Shown here in pieces: positions 1 through 7,676 of a stretch of 15,394 bases of DNA. The stretch comes from an uncultured Eubacteriales bacterium (GTDB lineage Bacteria > Bacillota > Clostridia > Oscillospirales > Ruminococcaceae): the NCBI GenBank assembly GCA_902493155.1, contig CABUOE010000034.1:1-15394 (forward strand), given 5' to 3'. Numbering within the stretch: the first letter of the stretch is position 1; each line of letters begins with the position of its first letter. The notes under the pieces are model-generated. The model searched no databases and was not told the origin of the DNA. It worked only from the letters and a program-made list of their open reading frames with translations. The translations under genes and the position numbers were made by a program.

Positions 1-26
1 GAGTTCTGTTAAAATGTCCGGGGAGA

Positions 27-164
27 TTACCGTTTGGTGTTGGGGCCCATTGATTCTTTATGGGTATTGTGATTTTGGTTTTGATTTTGACTGGTAGTGG
101 GCGTTTCATGATCGGCAATTTTCATCCCTTGGGGTTTGTGATCGTCCATAATTTTCTTTCCCAT
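27..164 (-). CDS. Small hydrophilic protein, 45 aa, function unknown
   Basis: This gene is too short for usual ORF cut-offs. It starts with ATG at 164, with GAGGTG ending about 5 nt upstream, directly after the stop codon of the preceding 42-codon gene, and ends with TAA at 27-29. The product begins MGKKIMDDHKPQGMKIADHE, has a Gln/Asn/His-rich middle (about residues 25-35) and ends GPNTKR. There is no hydrophobic segment, cysteine or recognisable catalytic motif. The tight coupling to the upstream gene (stop-to-start gap 11 nt) supports translation of both from one mRNA. Size and composition are like those of small spore or stress proteins in spore formers, but that is only a resemblance. I do not recognise a family. 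No terminator is visible in the 26 nt left before the window edge. Confidence 0.6.
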   Translation of the reverse strand: MGKKIMDDHKPQGMKIADHETPTTSQNQNQNHNTHKESMGPNTKR

Positions 165-175
165 TTTTACACCTC

Positions 176-304
176 TTATTTTTCGGTTATCGGTTTTGCC
201 TTTTCTTTGGTGGTTTTGGCCCGCCCCTGGATTTCTGGAACAGGATCAACGTCATTTTTAGAGCCATGGTTGATTTCTGGCCGCTTCATTCCTTTTTTCG
301 CCAA
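176..304 (-). CDS. Small basic hydrophilic protein, 42 aa, function unknown
   Basis: The best start is TTG at 304. The minus strand has GAGGTGAT ending 4 nt before it, whereas an ATG at 367 in the same frame has no ribosome-binding site and would add a tail of different composition. The protein begins MAKKGMKRPEINHG, contains a KNDVDPVPEIQGRAK stretch and ends in KAKPITEK. It is rich in Lys and Pro, with no Cys and no membrane segment. It reads like a conserved, unnamed small protein of clostridial genomes, an impression from memory and not a search result. It lies 104 nt downstream of the superoxide dismutase gene with no clear terminator between, and is followed after 11 nt by the 45-aa gene. 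Function unknown. Confidence 0.62.
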   Translation of the reverse strand: MAKKGMKRPEINHGSKNDVDPVPEIQGRAKTTKEKAKPITEK

Positions 305-408
305 TGTTATCACCTCAAGGCTAGTATTCCACCAAAACGCTTTTTTATTGCGAAACAGGTTTTGCAAAGTGAAACCGTCGCGTAGTAAAATAAACCTTCC
401 CTGATGGC

Positions 409-1035
409 TTATCTCCCCAGATACCGGTTTTTCACTTTATCCCAATCGATCACACAAAACCAGTTTTTGATGTATTCAGCCCGCAAATTCTGGTATTGCA
501 GGTAATAGGCGTGTTCCCAGACATCGATTAACAGCAGCGGACGCAGAGGAAGCGGCGTATCTTGGTTAGGAGTCGTGACGATCCGCAGTGTACCGTCGTC
601 ATTGGATACAAGCCATGCCCATCCGGAGCCGAAAACCGAGGCGGCGGCATCCGCCATCTTTTTCTTCCATTCGTCATAAGACCCAAAAGCATTTTGAAGC
701 GCTTGCATCAAAATGGGATCGGGCGTATTTTGGTTCCCTGTCATGGAATCGAAATAAAGTTGGTGATTGTAGACGCCTCCGCCATTATTTTTCACGCTTG
801 TTCGGATTTCTGCGGGCAATTTTTCCAAGTTCGTCAAAAGCTGATACAGCGTCCAGTTATGTAAATCAGGGTATGGAGCCAAAGCTTTGTTCAGGTTATC
901 CACATAGGTTTTCAGGTGCCGGTCATGATGAAAATGGAGCGTACAGGCGTCGATATGCGGGGAAAGGGCATCATAGGAATAGGGAAGGAGCATGAGCGGA
1001 AAGGGGTAATGGGTGGAATCTGCAATAGGATTCAT
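409..1035 (-). CDS. sodA: Superoxide dismutase, Mn/Fe family
   Basis: The enzyme converts superoxide to O2 and H2O2. The 208-aa product has the two-domain SOD layout: an N-terminal helical hairpin with YVDNLN, then an alpha/beta domain with FGSGWAWLV (135-143) and the signature DVWEHAYY (171-178). Expected metal ligands are H36, H91, D171 and H175. Gln158 in the PNQDTP stretch occupies the second-sphere Gln place of Mn-type enzymes, so Mn or cambialistic use is likelier than Fe-only. Some usual residues differ: H-L instead of H-H near residue 40, and YNHQLYF instead of an NHxxFW form. The start is ATG at 1035, seven nt after GGAGG; a start at 1056 would swallow that site. There is no secretion signal. 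It lies beyond the ribF terminator, so it needs its own promoter. Metal preference is inferred. Confidence 0.93.
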   Translation of the reverse strand: MNPIADSTHYPFPLMLLPYSYDALSPHIDACTLHFHHDRHLKTYVDNLNKALAPYPDLHNWTLYQLLTNLEKLPAEIRTSVKNNGGGVYNHQLYFDSMTGNQNTPDPILMQALQNAFGSYDEWKKKMADAAASVFGSGWAWLVSNDDGTLRIVTTPNQDTPLPLRPLLLIDVWEHAYYLQYQNLRAEYIKNWFCVIDWDKVKNRYLGR

Positions 1036-1063
1036 GAAAAAACCTCCGATCAACAATATTCCC

Positions 1064-1079
1064 TACAGTGTATTCTGTA
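1064..1079. promoter_or_regulatory. Inverted repeat upstream of sodA (possible operator)
   Basis: TACAG-N6-CTGTA is a perfect 5-bp-arm palindrome in the 200-nt spacer upstream of sodA. It sits inside a sigma-A-like pair on the minus strand: TTTACA at 1076-1081 and TATTGT at 1053-1058, with a 17-nt spacer. The predicted transcript start (about 1046) would fall on the Shine-Dalgarno site, so the promoter is doubtful while the palindrome is plain. The arms do not match the PerR or Fur consensus closely. The rest of 1036-1153 holds no other signal that I can support. Confidence 0.3.
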
Positions 1080-1153
1080 AAATGAGCGGAGATGATTGCC
1101 GCCCGTTTGCTGAAAGGAAAAATCCAATTGTTTGGAGGCATATACAAAAAAAG

Positions 1154-1183
1154 AAAAGCCGGAAGGTCGTCCTTCTGGCTTTT
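1154..1183 (-). terminator. Intrinsic terminator after ribF (possibly bidirectional)
   Basis: Arms 1154-1166 and 1171-1183 form a 13-bp stem (one G-T pair) with a TCGT loop. On the minus strand the GC-rich stem runs into CTTTTCTTTTTTTG, a strong U-tract. It is about 50 nt beyond the ribF stop and closes the rimP-to-ribF operon, separating it from sodA. The plus-strand side also ends in five T. Confidence 0.85.
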
Positions 1184-1235
1184 TATAACCACAACTGAAT
1201 GTAGGAGGATTCCATGAGGACTGAACCACTAGGAG

Positions 1236-2195
1236 CTAGCGCTCCTGTCGCGCTTGAATAACGAGGGGACACTCCTTATTAAAACGGTTCTTCTGTAAGA
1301 TCCGGATGACTTCATCGGTATCCCGGGCAATCTGTTGTTTTAATTCTTCCACCGAGCCGAATTGCTGTTCCGGCCGAACAAAGCGAATCAGGGACAGGGG
1401 AACCTGTTTGCCGTAGAGGTCGCCCTCGTAACCAATTACGTAGGTTTCCGCTGCCGGAGCATTGTCACTGCCCACAGTCGGCTTAACGCCGATATTGGTC
1501 ACGCCCATATAGCTTTTGCCGTCGATTTCTGCAATAGCGGCGTAGACACCAAATCGTGGGAGGATATTTCCCTCTGGATAGGGTTGGTTGATGGTGGGAA
1601 AGCCCAGGCGGCGGCCCAGCTTATGGCCCTGTGAAACAGGAAAATCGATGGTATAAGGATAGCCTAACATGTTCTGTGCGCATTCCATTTCGCCTTTATG
1701 GATGCAGTCCCGAATGCGAGTGGAACTGATGGGAGCGCCGTTTTCTGTCAAGGCGGGCACGACTTCGCAGTAGATGCCGTGGGATGCGCAGAATTTCTGC
1801 AGCATTTGGGCATCCCCTTCAGCGTTGCGGCCAAATCGGTAGTCGTAACCGCAGAAAATGGCTTTGGCGCGAAGCGAATGGAAAAGGATTTCCTCTAAAA
1901 AACAGGACGCGGTCAGATCCCTGATAGAAGAAAAGGGCGGGTGAATGAAAATTTCCGTCCCCAGCGTTTGAAGCAAACGAACTTTCAGAGTGGGGGACAG
2001 GAGGTTTTTGAAATCAGGCTTGGTGACCAGGTCGGGATTGTCGTAATCAAAAGAAAAAACCGACGGCGTCAAGCCGTTTCCAAAGGAGACCGCTTTAGAA
2101 ATCACCTGCTGATGGCCCCGGTGAAGGCCGTCGAACAGCCCCAGTGCCACCGATGTATCCCGCTGAAGGGAAGGAATAGAATCGTAGGTGCGCAA
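1236..2195 (-). CDS. ribF: Bifunctional riboflavin kinase / FMN adenylyltransferase
   Basis: RibF phosphorylates riboflavin to FMN and adenylates FMN to FAD. The N-terminal nucleotidyltransferase half shows the GLFDGLHRGH nucleotide-binding motif (19-28), GYDYRFGR (116-123) and ISSTRIRD (156-163). The C-terminal kinase half shows GRRLGFPTIN (194-203) and a downstream ETYVIGYEGDLYG stretch whose Glu matches the catalytic Glu of the family. Length 319 aa is normal. The start is TTG at 2195, only 5 nt after the truB stop; the AAAGGAAG ribosome-binding site overlaps the last truB codons, so the two genes are translationally close. It is the last gene of the operon; a 6-bp-arm hairpin (1231-1246) overlaps its stop region and the true terminator follows at 1154-1183. 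The PHP motif seen in many relatives is replaced by DNP (51-54 region), a mild divergence. Confidence 0.95.
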   Translation of the reverse strand: MRTYDSIPSLQRDTSVALGLFDGLHRGHQQVISKAVSFGNGLTPSVFSFDYDNPDLVTKPDFKNLLSPTLKVRLLQTLGTEIFIHPPFSSIRDLTASCFLEEILFHSLRAKAIFCGYDYRFGRNAEGDAQMLQKFCASHGIYCEVVPALTENGAPISSTRIRDCIHKGEMECAQNMLGYPYTIDFPVSQGHKLGRRLGFPTINQPYPEGNILPRFGVYAAIAEIDGKSYMGVTNIGVKPTVGSDNAPAAETYVIGYEGDLYGKQVPLSLIRFVRPEQQFGSVEELKQQIARDTDEVIRILQKNRFNKECPLVIQARQER

Positions 2196-2200
2196 AGCGT

Positions 2201-3118
2201 TTACTTCCTTTCGATAAAGAATTTCCGGAGAACCAGTTCCATGGTGTCATGACAGCAGTCGGCCAGTCCGAGAAAGCTGCCTTCTGAGTCATATATCCGG
2301 CAGGTAACCGCATCTTTTGGATGAATGACCCGTTTGAGATCGAGACGGACGCCGTTTAGGAATTTACTGGACTGAACAGCGTTCAGATGAACAGCCGGGT
2401 AGGTTTCAAACACTTTTTCCACCGGCAGAATTCGCTCTGCAAGGCGCTCTGAGCGGAGAAGATCTTCCACCTCGTCAAAGGTCAGACAGTCGTGCAAAGC
2501 AAATCCTGCGGCTTCTGTGCGGGTAAGAGCGGTCATAACGCCGCCCGGACCCAGCGCCTCGCCCAGATCGTTTATCAGGGTGCGGATATATGTACCTTTG
2601 GAACAGCCGATGTCTACGATGCCCGACTGGGTTTCTTCGTCGAAGGAAATGAGTTCAAAGCCTAAGATGCGGACAGGACGCGGTTTGCGCTCCACCTCGA
2701 TGCCCTTGCGGGCCAGATCGTAAAGCCGCTGCCCGTTTACCTGGACGGCGGAAAACATGGGGGGAACCTGCTGAATATCGCCGCGAAAACGGGGGAGCAC
2801 CATCAGAATGTCCTCTTTTGTCAAATGGCTTTCCTGCTGGGAGAGCACCTCGCCCCAGATGTCCTGGGTGTTGGAGGTAAGCCCCAGTTGGAATGCGGCG
2901 GTATACCGCTTATCCTGATTGGGGAGGATATCACAGGCCTTGGTAGCGGTACCAAAAAAGACAGGAAGTACGCCGGTTGCCATGGGATCCAGGGTACCGG
3001 CGTGCCCGATTTTTTTGATTTTTGTCATGCCCCGCAGTTTTTTCACCACGTCGAAGGAGGTGAAATCCTGGGGCTTATGGATACAGAGAATTCCGTTTAA
3101 GTTGGATGGAAGGGTCAT
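2201..3118 (-). CDS. truB: tRNA pseudouridine-55 synthase TruB
   Basis: TruB isomerises U55 to pseudouridine in the T-loop of tRNAs. The 305-aa product carries the catalytic box KIGHAGTLDPMATGVLPV with the nucleophile Asp44, the KRYTA strand that follows it, the KGTYIRTLI motif in the middle, and a C-terminal PUA-like region. The start is ATG at 3118: GGAG lies 7 nt upstream, and the protein then begins directly before the family's NGILCIHKP strand. A longer reading to a GTG at 3151 lacks a ribosome-binding site. The gene follows the DHH gene after 63 nt and is nearly contiguous with ribF, the usual truB-ribF order of Firmicutes. Confidence 0.96.
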   Translation of the reverse strand: MTLPSNLNGILCIHKPQDFTSFDVVKKLRGMTKIKKIGHAGTLDPMATGVLPVFFGTATKACDILPNQDKRYTAAFQLGLTSNTQDIWGEVLSQQESHLTKEDILMVLPRFRGDIQQVPPMFSAVQVNGQRLYDLARKGIEVERKPRPVRILGFELISFDEETQSGIVDIGCSKGTYIRTLINDLGEALGPGGVMTALTRTEAAGFALHDCLTFDEVEDLLRSERLAERILPVEKVFETYPAVHLNAVQSSKFLNGVRLDLKRVIHPKDAVTCRIYDSEGSFLGLADCCHDTMELVLRKFFIERK

Positions 3119-3181
3119 GGGGGAACTCCGTTCTGCCGCCGCGCGCGGCACTGCAATCGGACTGCACGCAGGGCGAGATTT

Positions 3182-4132
3182 TTATTGGGGAAGCGCCTCC
3201 TGTAAGGCGGTAAGGACTTTTTCCCGCACTTGGGGCAGGGAACCGCAGATGGTGCAGCCCGCCGCCCGGGCGTGGCCGCCTCCTCCGAACAGGGCACAGA
3301 ATTTGGAAGCGTCCAGCAGTTCGGAACTGCGGACGGACAGCTTGTATTCGTTTTGAGCGCGCTCTTTGATGGTGACGCCTACCTGAACTCCCTCGATTTG
3401 GCGGGGAATGCCGGAAATACCGTCCAGTTCTGCCTCCGAGACGCCGGTTTCCCGGAGCATCTGAAGACTGACGCAGATAAGGGCGATGCGGTTTTCGTCG
3501 TGGAATTCCAGAGTGTTGAGAACCTGCCGTTCCAACTCTATCATCCCTAATGTTTTCGATTGAAAGAGGCACTTGTTGATCTGCTGAAACTGGCAGCCGA
3601 TTTCGATGAGAGAGGCGGCGATACGGTGGGTATCAGGGGTGACATTTGCAAACTTGAAGCAGCCGGTGTCGGTCGCGATTCCGGTGTAAAGGCAATCGGC
3701 GATCTGCTGGGTGACGGTGACTCCCATCTCCAAGAGCAGATGGTAAATAATTTCGCAGGTAGCGGCGGCCTCGGCGTGTAAAAGAGTCCCCTTAGCGAAC
3801 AGGGAATTGGACGGGTGATGGTCGATAGCCAAATCCACTTTGCCGCGGTAGGGGGAAAGTGCGTCTCCGAAAAGCTGTTCATCGGCGATATCCACTGTGG
3901 CCACAAAACGGGGAGGAAAATCAGAAAAGCTTTCTTTTCCTCTCAGATACTCCATTTTTGGCGGAATCGGATCGCTGCAGAGCACGCGGGAACGCTTTCC
4001 CAGCTGTTTCAGGGCAAAATGAAGCCCATATCCGCTTCCCAGGGTATCACCGTCGGGATTGCGGTGGCAGAGGATGAGGATATCATCCTGTTTCAGAAGC
4101 CTCGCAGCCGTTTCCTTCCGATCAATTCTCAT
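3182..4132 (-). CDS. nrnA: DHH/DHHA1 phosphoesterase, NrnA-like (nanoRNase / pAp phosphatase)
   Basis: Proteins of this family degrade 2-5 nt RNAs and often dephosphorylate pAp. The 316-aa chain has the DHH domain motifs in order: NPDGDTLGS (25-33), D81 in VDIAD, DHH (104-106), and TDTG with D155; then the DHHA1 domain ending in GGGGHARAAG (283-292). All expected Mn-binding residues are present. ATG at 4132 places the first strand (ILILCH) at the usual distance. Its Shine-Dalgarno candidate AAAGGA is about 12 nt away, rather far. A TTG at 4201 would add 23 Lys/Arg-rich residues and is less convincing. It lies between rbfA and truB, a position known in many clostridia; B. subtilis has no nrnA there. 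Substrate range (nanoRNA versus pAp) is not decided by the sequence. Confidence 0.92.
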   Translation of the reverse strand: MRIDRKETAARLLKQDDILILCHRNPDGDTLGSGYGLHFALKQLGKRSRVLCSDPIPPKMEYLRGKESFSDFPPRFVATVDIADEQLFGDALSPYRGKVDLAIDHHPSNSLFAKGTLLHAEAAATCEIIYHLLLEMGVTVTQQIADCLYTGIATDTGCFKFANVTPDTHRIAASLIEIGCQFQQINKCLFQSKTLGMIELERQVLNTLEFHDENRIALICVSLQMLRETGVSEAELDGISGIPRQIEGVQVGVTIKERAQNEYKLSVRSSELLDASKFCALFGGGGHARAAGCTICGSLPQVREKVLTALQEALPQ

Positions 4133-4233
4133 ATGAATCCGCTGTCCTTTCTCGATGCCGCCCCAAAGGGCGTTTTTCCTGCGCTGTCTTTTATCTTTCA
4201 AACAATAAGGTTCCGGGTCGGCGAGTCGGTTTG

Positions 4234-4590
4234 TTATTCATCCGAACCGTGATGATCCAGATGCTCTAAAATGTCGTTGATTTTAGCGCTGTAGGCGATA
4301 GAGCTGTCGGCGATGAAATGAAGCTCCGGACATTTCCGCAGGTGAAGGCGGTTTGAGAGCTCCCGGCGCAGAAATCCGCTGGCGGAGGTAAGTCCCTTGA
4401 CGGATTCTTTGGTGGCCGCCTCGCCCTCCAGGGCGCTGACGTTTACTTTACAGTGAGACAGGTCGTTTGATACCTCACATCGGACGATGCTGAGCATTTT
4501 AGAGACCCGGGGATCCTTGAGCTCCCGGATGAGGGCGCTCATCTCCCGCTTGATATCCTCGGACAGGCGTCCGACTTTATAGTTTGGCAT
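4234..4590 (-). CDS. rbfA: 30S ribosome-binding factor RbfA
   Basis: RbfA binds the 30S subunit late in assembly and helps 16S rRNA 5'-end maturation. The 118-aa product opens with the typical RLSEDIKREMSALIRELKDPR helix, followed by the VSNDLSHCKVNVS strand and the SGFLRRELSNRLHLRKCPELHFIADSSI core (KH-like fold), ending in a short acidic tail. Length is normal for Firmicutes. ATG at 4590 gives a family-like N-terminus; the ribosome-binding site is weak (AGGA about 13 nt upstream). It is separated from infB by a 183-nt spacer with a strong hairpin, longer than any other gap in the operon. ylxP, present before rbfA in B. subtilis, is absent. Confidence 0.95.
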   Translation of the reverse strand: MPNYKVGRLSEDIKREMSALIRELKDPRVSKMLSIVRCEVSNDLSHCKVNVSALEGEAATKESVKGLTSASGFLRRELSNRLHLRKCPELHFIADSSIAYSAKINDILEHLDHHGSDE

Positions 4591-4646
4591 ATAGGCATAC
4601 CGTTCCTGCGAACAGGTCCTTTCTTTTTCACTTCAAATTTCCAAAA

Positions 4647-4683
4647 CGGGCCAAAGGCGCAGCTTTCCTACGCCTTTGGCCCG
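4647..4683 (-). terminator. Strong hairpin between infB and rbfA (possible partial terminator)
   Basis: Arms 4647-4659 and 4671-4683 are a perfect 13-bp inverted repeat (CGGGCCAAAGGCG) with an 11-nt loop. In the minus-strand transcript it is followed by TTTTGGAAATTTG, a short U-tract, so it could terminate part of the transcripts or stabilise the upstream mRNA. The same spacer has two smaller palindromes: GCGGAA/TTCCGC at 4692-4709, and GACTAGTT/AACTAGTC at 4751-4779, which overlaps the infB stop codon. Its role as an attenuator is inferred. Confidence 0.5.
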
Positions 4684-4773
4684 GCGGATGTGCGGAAATG
4701 AAGTTCCGCCGCAACCTGTGTTCATTTTACTGAGGCGCCCAATATGGGCGGACTAGTTCTATTCTTTCCGCAA

Positions 4774-7359
4774 CTAGTCGCGGTATTCCTCGATGATAAA
4801 GGACTCAAAGATGTCGCCTTCCTTGATGTCGTTGAACTTGTCGAGACCGATACCGCACTCGTAGCCCTGAGCCACTTCCTTGGCGTCGTTTTTGAAACGT
4901 TTCAGCGAATCAATTTTGTCCTCGACGATGACGATGCCGTCGCGGACGATGCGGATGAGCGCGTCGCGGGCCACCTTGCCCTCCAGGACGTAGCAGCCTG
5001 CCACCGCGCCGACGCCGGTGATTTTGTAGACTTGGCGGACCTCTGCGCGTCCCAGTTCCACTTCTCGGGTCTTGGGGGCAAGCATACCCTTCATGGCGTC
5101 TTTGACGTCGTCGATGGCGTCGTAGATGATGCGGTACATCCGCATTTCCACGTTTTCCTGAGCGGCGTCTTCCTTCGCCACGGGGTCGGGACGGACGTTA
5201 AAGCCGATGATGATGGCGTTGGAGGCGTTAGCCAGCATGACGTCGGAGCGGTTGATAGCGCCGACTCCGGTGTGGATGACGCGAACGCGGACTTCTTCGT
5301 TTGAGAGCTTCTCCAGCGACTGTTTGACGGCCTCGGCGCTGCCCTGAACGTCTGCTTTGACGACGATGGAAAGCTCTTTCATCTCGCCTTCGGCAATCTG
5401 GCTGAACAGGTTATCCAATGTAACCTTCTGGTAGGCTTTGAACTGCTCTTCCTTCTGTTCCTGACGGCGCTGTTCCACCAGTTCGCGGGCCAGGCGCTCG
5501 TCTTCGACGGCGTTGAAGATGTCGCCTGCGGCGGGAACTTCCGCCATACCGGTGATCTCAACGGGGATGGAGGGGCCTGCTTCAGTGACCACTTGGCCCC
5601 GGTCGTTGATCATCTGGCGGACGCGGCCGACAGAGGTTCCGGCGATGAGCACGTCGCCGGTGTGCAAAGTTCCGTTCTGAACAAGCAAAGTAGCCACAGG
5701 GCCGCGGCCTTTGTCAAGACGGGCCTCGACGACGGTACCTTTGGCGAGACGGTTGGGGTTGGCTTTTAATTCCTGTACGTCTGCTACGACGGTAATCATT
5801 TCAAGCAGGTTGTCGATGCCCATACCGGTGGCGGCGGAAACGGGGACGCAGATGACGTCGCCGCCCCAATCCTCGGGAACCAGCTCGTATTCGGTCAGTT
5901 CCTGCATGACTTTATCCGGGTTGGCGGTGGGTTTATCCATTTTGTTGATGGCGACGATGATGGAGACGTTTGCCGCTTTGGCGTGGTTGATGGCCTCGAC
6001 GGTCTGAGGCATGATGCCGTCGTCGGCGGCGACAACCAGTACAGCGATATCGGTGACGGCGGCGCCGCGGGCACGCATCGAAGTAAAGGCCTCGTGTCCG
6101 GGGGTATCTAAGAAGGTGACGTAGCGGTCGCCCACCTTGGCTCTATATGCGCCGATATGCTGGGTAATGCCGCCGGCTTCGGTCGAAGTGACGTGGGCGT
6201 TGCGGATCCGGTCCAGCAATGAGGTTTTACCGTGGTCAACGTGTCCCATGACCACCACGACGGGACTTCTCTCCTGCAGATCTGCGGTATCGTCTTCCTC
6301 GTCGTTGATGAGTTTTTCTTCGATGGTGACGATGACCTCTTTTTCGATTTTGGCGTTGTATTCCATGGCCACCAGAGAGGCGGTGTCAAAGTCGATGACT
6401 TCGTGCTGTGCCGCCATGACACCCAGCATCATCAGCTTTTTGATAACGTCGGTGACGGTGACTTTTAACCGGGAAGCCAGCTCCGAAACGGTGATTTCAT
6501 CGGGGATAAGGACTTTGAGCTGCTGCTTTCTGGCGCGCTCTAAAGCGAGGCGCTGGAGCTTTTCGGCCTCGGTCTCCCGCTTGGTGGAGAATTTGGCCTT
6601 ATTTTTCATCTGGGACTTCTGTTTCAGTTTCTGTTTTTTCTGCTGATTGTCCTTGATACGGCCCTGAGGAGCGATTTGCTCATAGTGCTCGTTGTATTTG
6701 TCCAGGTTTACGTCCACTGTTCTGGTATCCACGTGGCGGACGGTGCGCTCTTTCTCCACCGGCTCGTTGCTGGTGACGGCGGGGCCTGTGGGGCGGTTCT
6801 GGCCCACAAAAACAGTTTGTTTTTGTGGCTGGGGTTTATGTTCAGGACGTTGTTTGGGTTTGGGAGCATCGAACTGAGGCTTTTTGTCGAAGCGGCCGTT
6901 TTTGTTGGGATCGAATTTAGGCGCTTCCTTCGCCGCAGGGCGGGAAGTTTCAGCAGCGGCGGGTTTTGCAGACTCTGCTTTAGGCGCAGGCTTTTTCTCC
7001 GGTGCAGGCGCTTTGACGGGAGCCTGTTTTTCCGCAGCTTTTGGAGCCTTCTTTTCTGCCGGCGCGGTCTTTGCCGCAGTTTTTTGCGCAGGAGCTTTCT
7101 CCGCAGGCTTTTCGGCCTTGGGCTCCGGCTTTTTTTCCTCTTTTGGTTTTTCCACCCGAGAATTGAAGTAGGCGTTAAAATCTTTCACTTCATTTTTCTG
7201 GGTATAGTATTCGAAGACGACATTTAACTCCTCTTCACTTAAAGCAGTGGTAGCTTTTTTCGGTTCGCCGCCAAAGTATTTCGCAACCAGCTCGATAATT
7301 TCCTTGTTGGTCACGCTGAGGTCTTTGGCAACATCGGTTACTTTGTATTTTATCGTCAT
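4774..7359 (-). CDS. infB: Translation initiation factor IF-2
   Basis: IF2 is the GTPase that places initiator tRNA on the 30S subunit and promotes subunit joining. The 861-aa protein has an N-terminal IF2_N domain (about 1-55), a low-complexity Lys/Pro/Ala/Glu linker (about 70-200), a basic Lys/Gln helix (about 235-280), a second IF2_N domain (about 285-335), and the G domain: G1 GHVDHGKT (372-379), switch I GGITQHIGAY (396-405), G3 DTPGH (418-422), G4 NKMD (472-475) and G5 SAATG (508-512). Beta-barrel and C-terminal tRNA-binding domains follow. The ATG overlaps the ylxQ stop (ATGA), with GGAGG 10 nt upstream. The skewed linker creates long false ORFs on the other strand. Confidence 0.98.
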   Translation of the reverse strand: MTIKYKVTDVAKDLSVTNKEIIELVAKYFGGEPKKATTALSEEELNVVFEYYTQKNEVKDFNAYFNSRVEKPKEEKKPEPKAEKPAEKAPAQKTAAKTAPAEKKAPKAAEKQAPVKAPAPEKKPAPKAESAKPAAAETSRPAAKEAPKFDPNKNGRFDKKPQFDAPKPKQRPEHKPQPQKQTVFVGQNRPTGPAVTSNEPVEKERTVRHVDTRTVDVNLDKYNEHYEQIAPQGRIKDNQQKKQKLKQKSQMKNKAKFSTKRETEAEKLQRLALERARKQQLKVLIPDEITVSELASRLKVTVTDVIKKLMMLGVMAAQHEVIDFDTASLVAMEYNAKIEKEVIVTIEEKLINDEEDDTADLQERSPVVVVMGHVDHGKTSLLDRIRNAHVTSTEAGGITQHIGAYRAKVGDRYVTFLDTPGHEAFTSMRARGAAVTDIAVLVVAADDGIMPQTVEAINHAKAANVSIIVAINKMDKPTANPDKVMQELTEYELVPEDWGGDVICVPVSAATGMGIDNLLEMITVVADVQELKANPNRLAKGTVVEARLDKGRGPVATLLVQNGTLHTGDVLIAGTSVGRVRQMINDRGQVVTEAGPSIPVEITGMAEVPAAGDIFNAVEDERLARELVEQRRQEQKEEQFKAYQKVTLDNLFSQIAEGEMKELSIVVKADVQGSAEAVKQSLEKLSNEEVRVRVIHTGVGAINRSDVMLANASNAIIIGFNVRPDPVAKEDAAQENVEMRMYRIIYDAIDDVKDAMKGMLAPKTREVELGRAEVRQVYKITGVGAVAGCYVLEGKVARDALIRIVRDGIVIVEDKIDSLKRFKNDAKEVAQGYECGIGLDKFNDIKEGDIFESFIIEEYRD

Positions 7360-7676
7360 ATATTGGGTTCCTCCGTTTCGTTGTGGATGAGCATTAGTTT
7401 ATCAGCAAATCCCTGGTCCGCAATTCCGATGACGCCGGTTTTTTTTCCGATCACCCCGGCGATTTCTTCCATGGTTTTGGGAATTGGCAGATGAGGGAGC
7501 GTGTGCTTGCCGGCAAGGTAAGCGACTTCCTTTACGGTTTTTAAAGAGAGGTCGGAAGCAGTGAGCAGCAGCTTAACGCTTCCGTTTTGCACCCCTTCTT
7601 TGACGGTGTCGAAGCCGTAGAGAAGTTTTTTGGCCCGCATGGAAAGGGATAAGGTTGCATAAAAGCGGTCATTCAT
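7356..7676 (-). CDS. ylxQ: YlxQ, L7Ae/L30e-family RNA-binding protein
   Basis: This 106-aa protein belongs to the ribosomal L7Ae/L30e/S12e/Gadd45 fold, found between ylxR and infB in Firmicutes. Visible features are the N-terminal MRAKKLLYGFDTVKEGVQNG helix-turn (the family's AGKLVxGxxxV-like part), KLLLTASDLSLKTVKEV, and the IGKKTGVIGIADQGFADKL ending that matches the ligand-loop region. These proteins bind kink-turn RNA in relatives; the target of YlxQ is not established. It overlaps ylxR by 8 nt upstream and infB by 4 nt downstream, so its translation is probably coupled to both. Confidence 0.9.
   Translation of the reverse strand: MNDRFYATLSLSMRAKKLLYGFDTVKEGVQNGSVKLLLTASDLSLKTVKEVAYLAGKHTLPHLPIPKTMEEIAGVIGKKTGVIGIADQGFADKLMLIHNETEEPNI

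Noticed and set aside
322..351. SigG-like promoter (GCAATA, 17 nt, AATACTA) before the 42-codon gene
   Set aside because: The predicted start would coincide with the ribosome-binding site, and the hexamers match only loosely, so it is not reported as a feature.
60..404. Plus-strand frame of 114 codons at the left edge
   Set aside because: It runs antisense to the two small minus-strand genes, which have good ribosome-binding sites; this frame has none and its product is an artefact-like hydrophobic mix.
1214..1261. Plus-strand 15-codon frame with AGGAGG before the ATG
   Set aside because: It ends inside the antisense of ribF, has no downstream gene on that strand and no promoter seen; probably chance, though the ribosome-binding site is good.
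4744..5304. Plus-strand 186-codon frame opposite the infB end
   Set aside because: Asp/Val/His-rich shadow of the IF2 C-terminal domains; no ribosome-binding site or family features.
6676..7227. Long plus-strand frame opposite the infB linker
   Set aside because: The Lys/Pro/Ala-rich codons of the linker remove stop codons on the other strand; the Phe/Leu/Arg-rich product is a compositional shadow.
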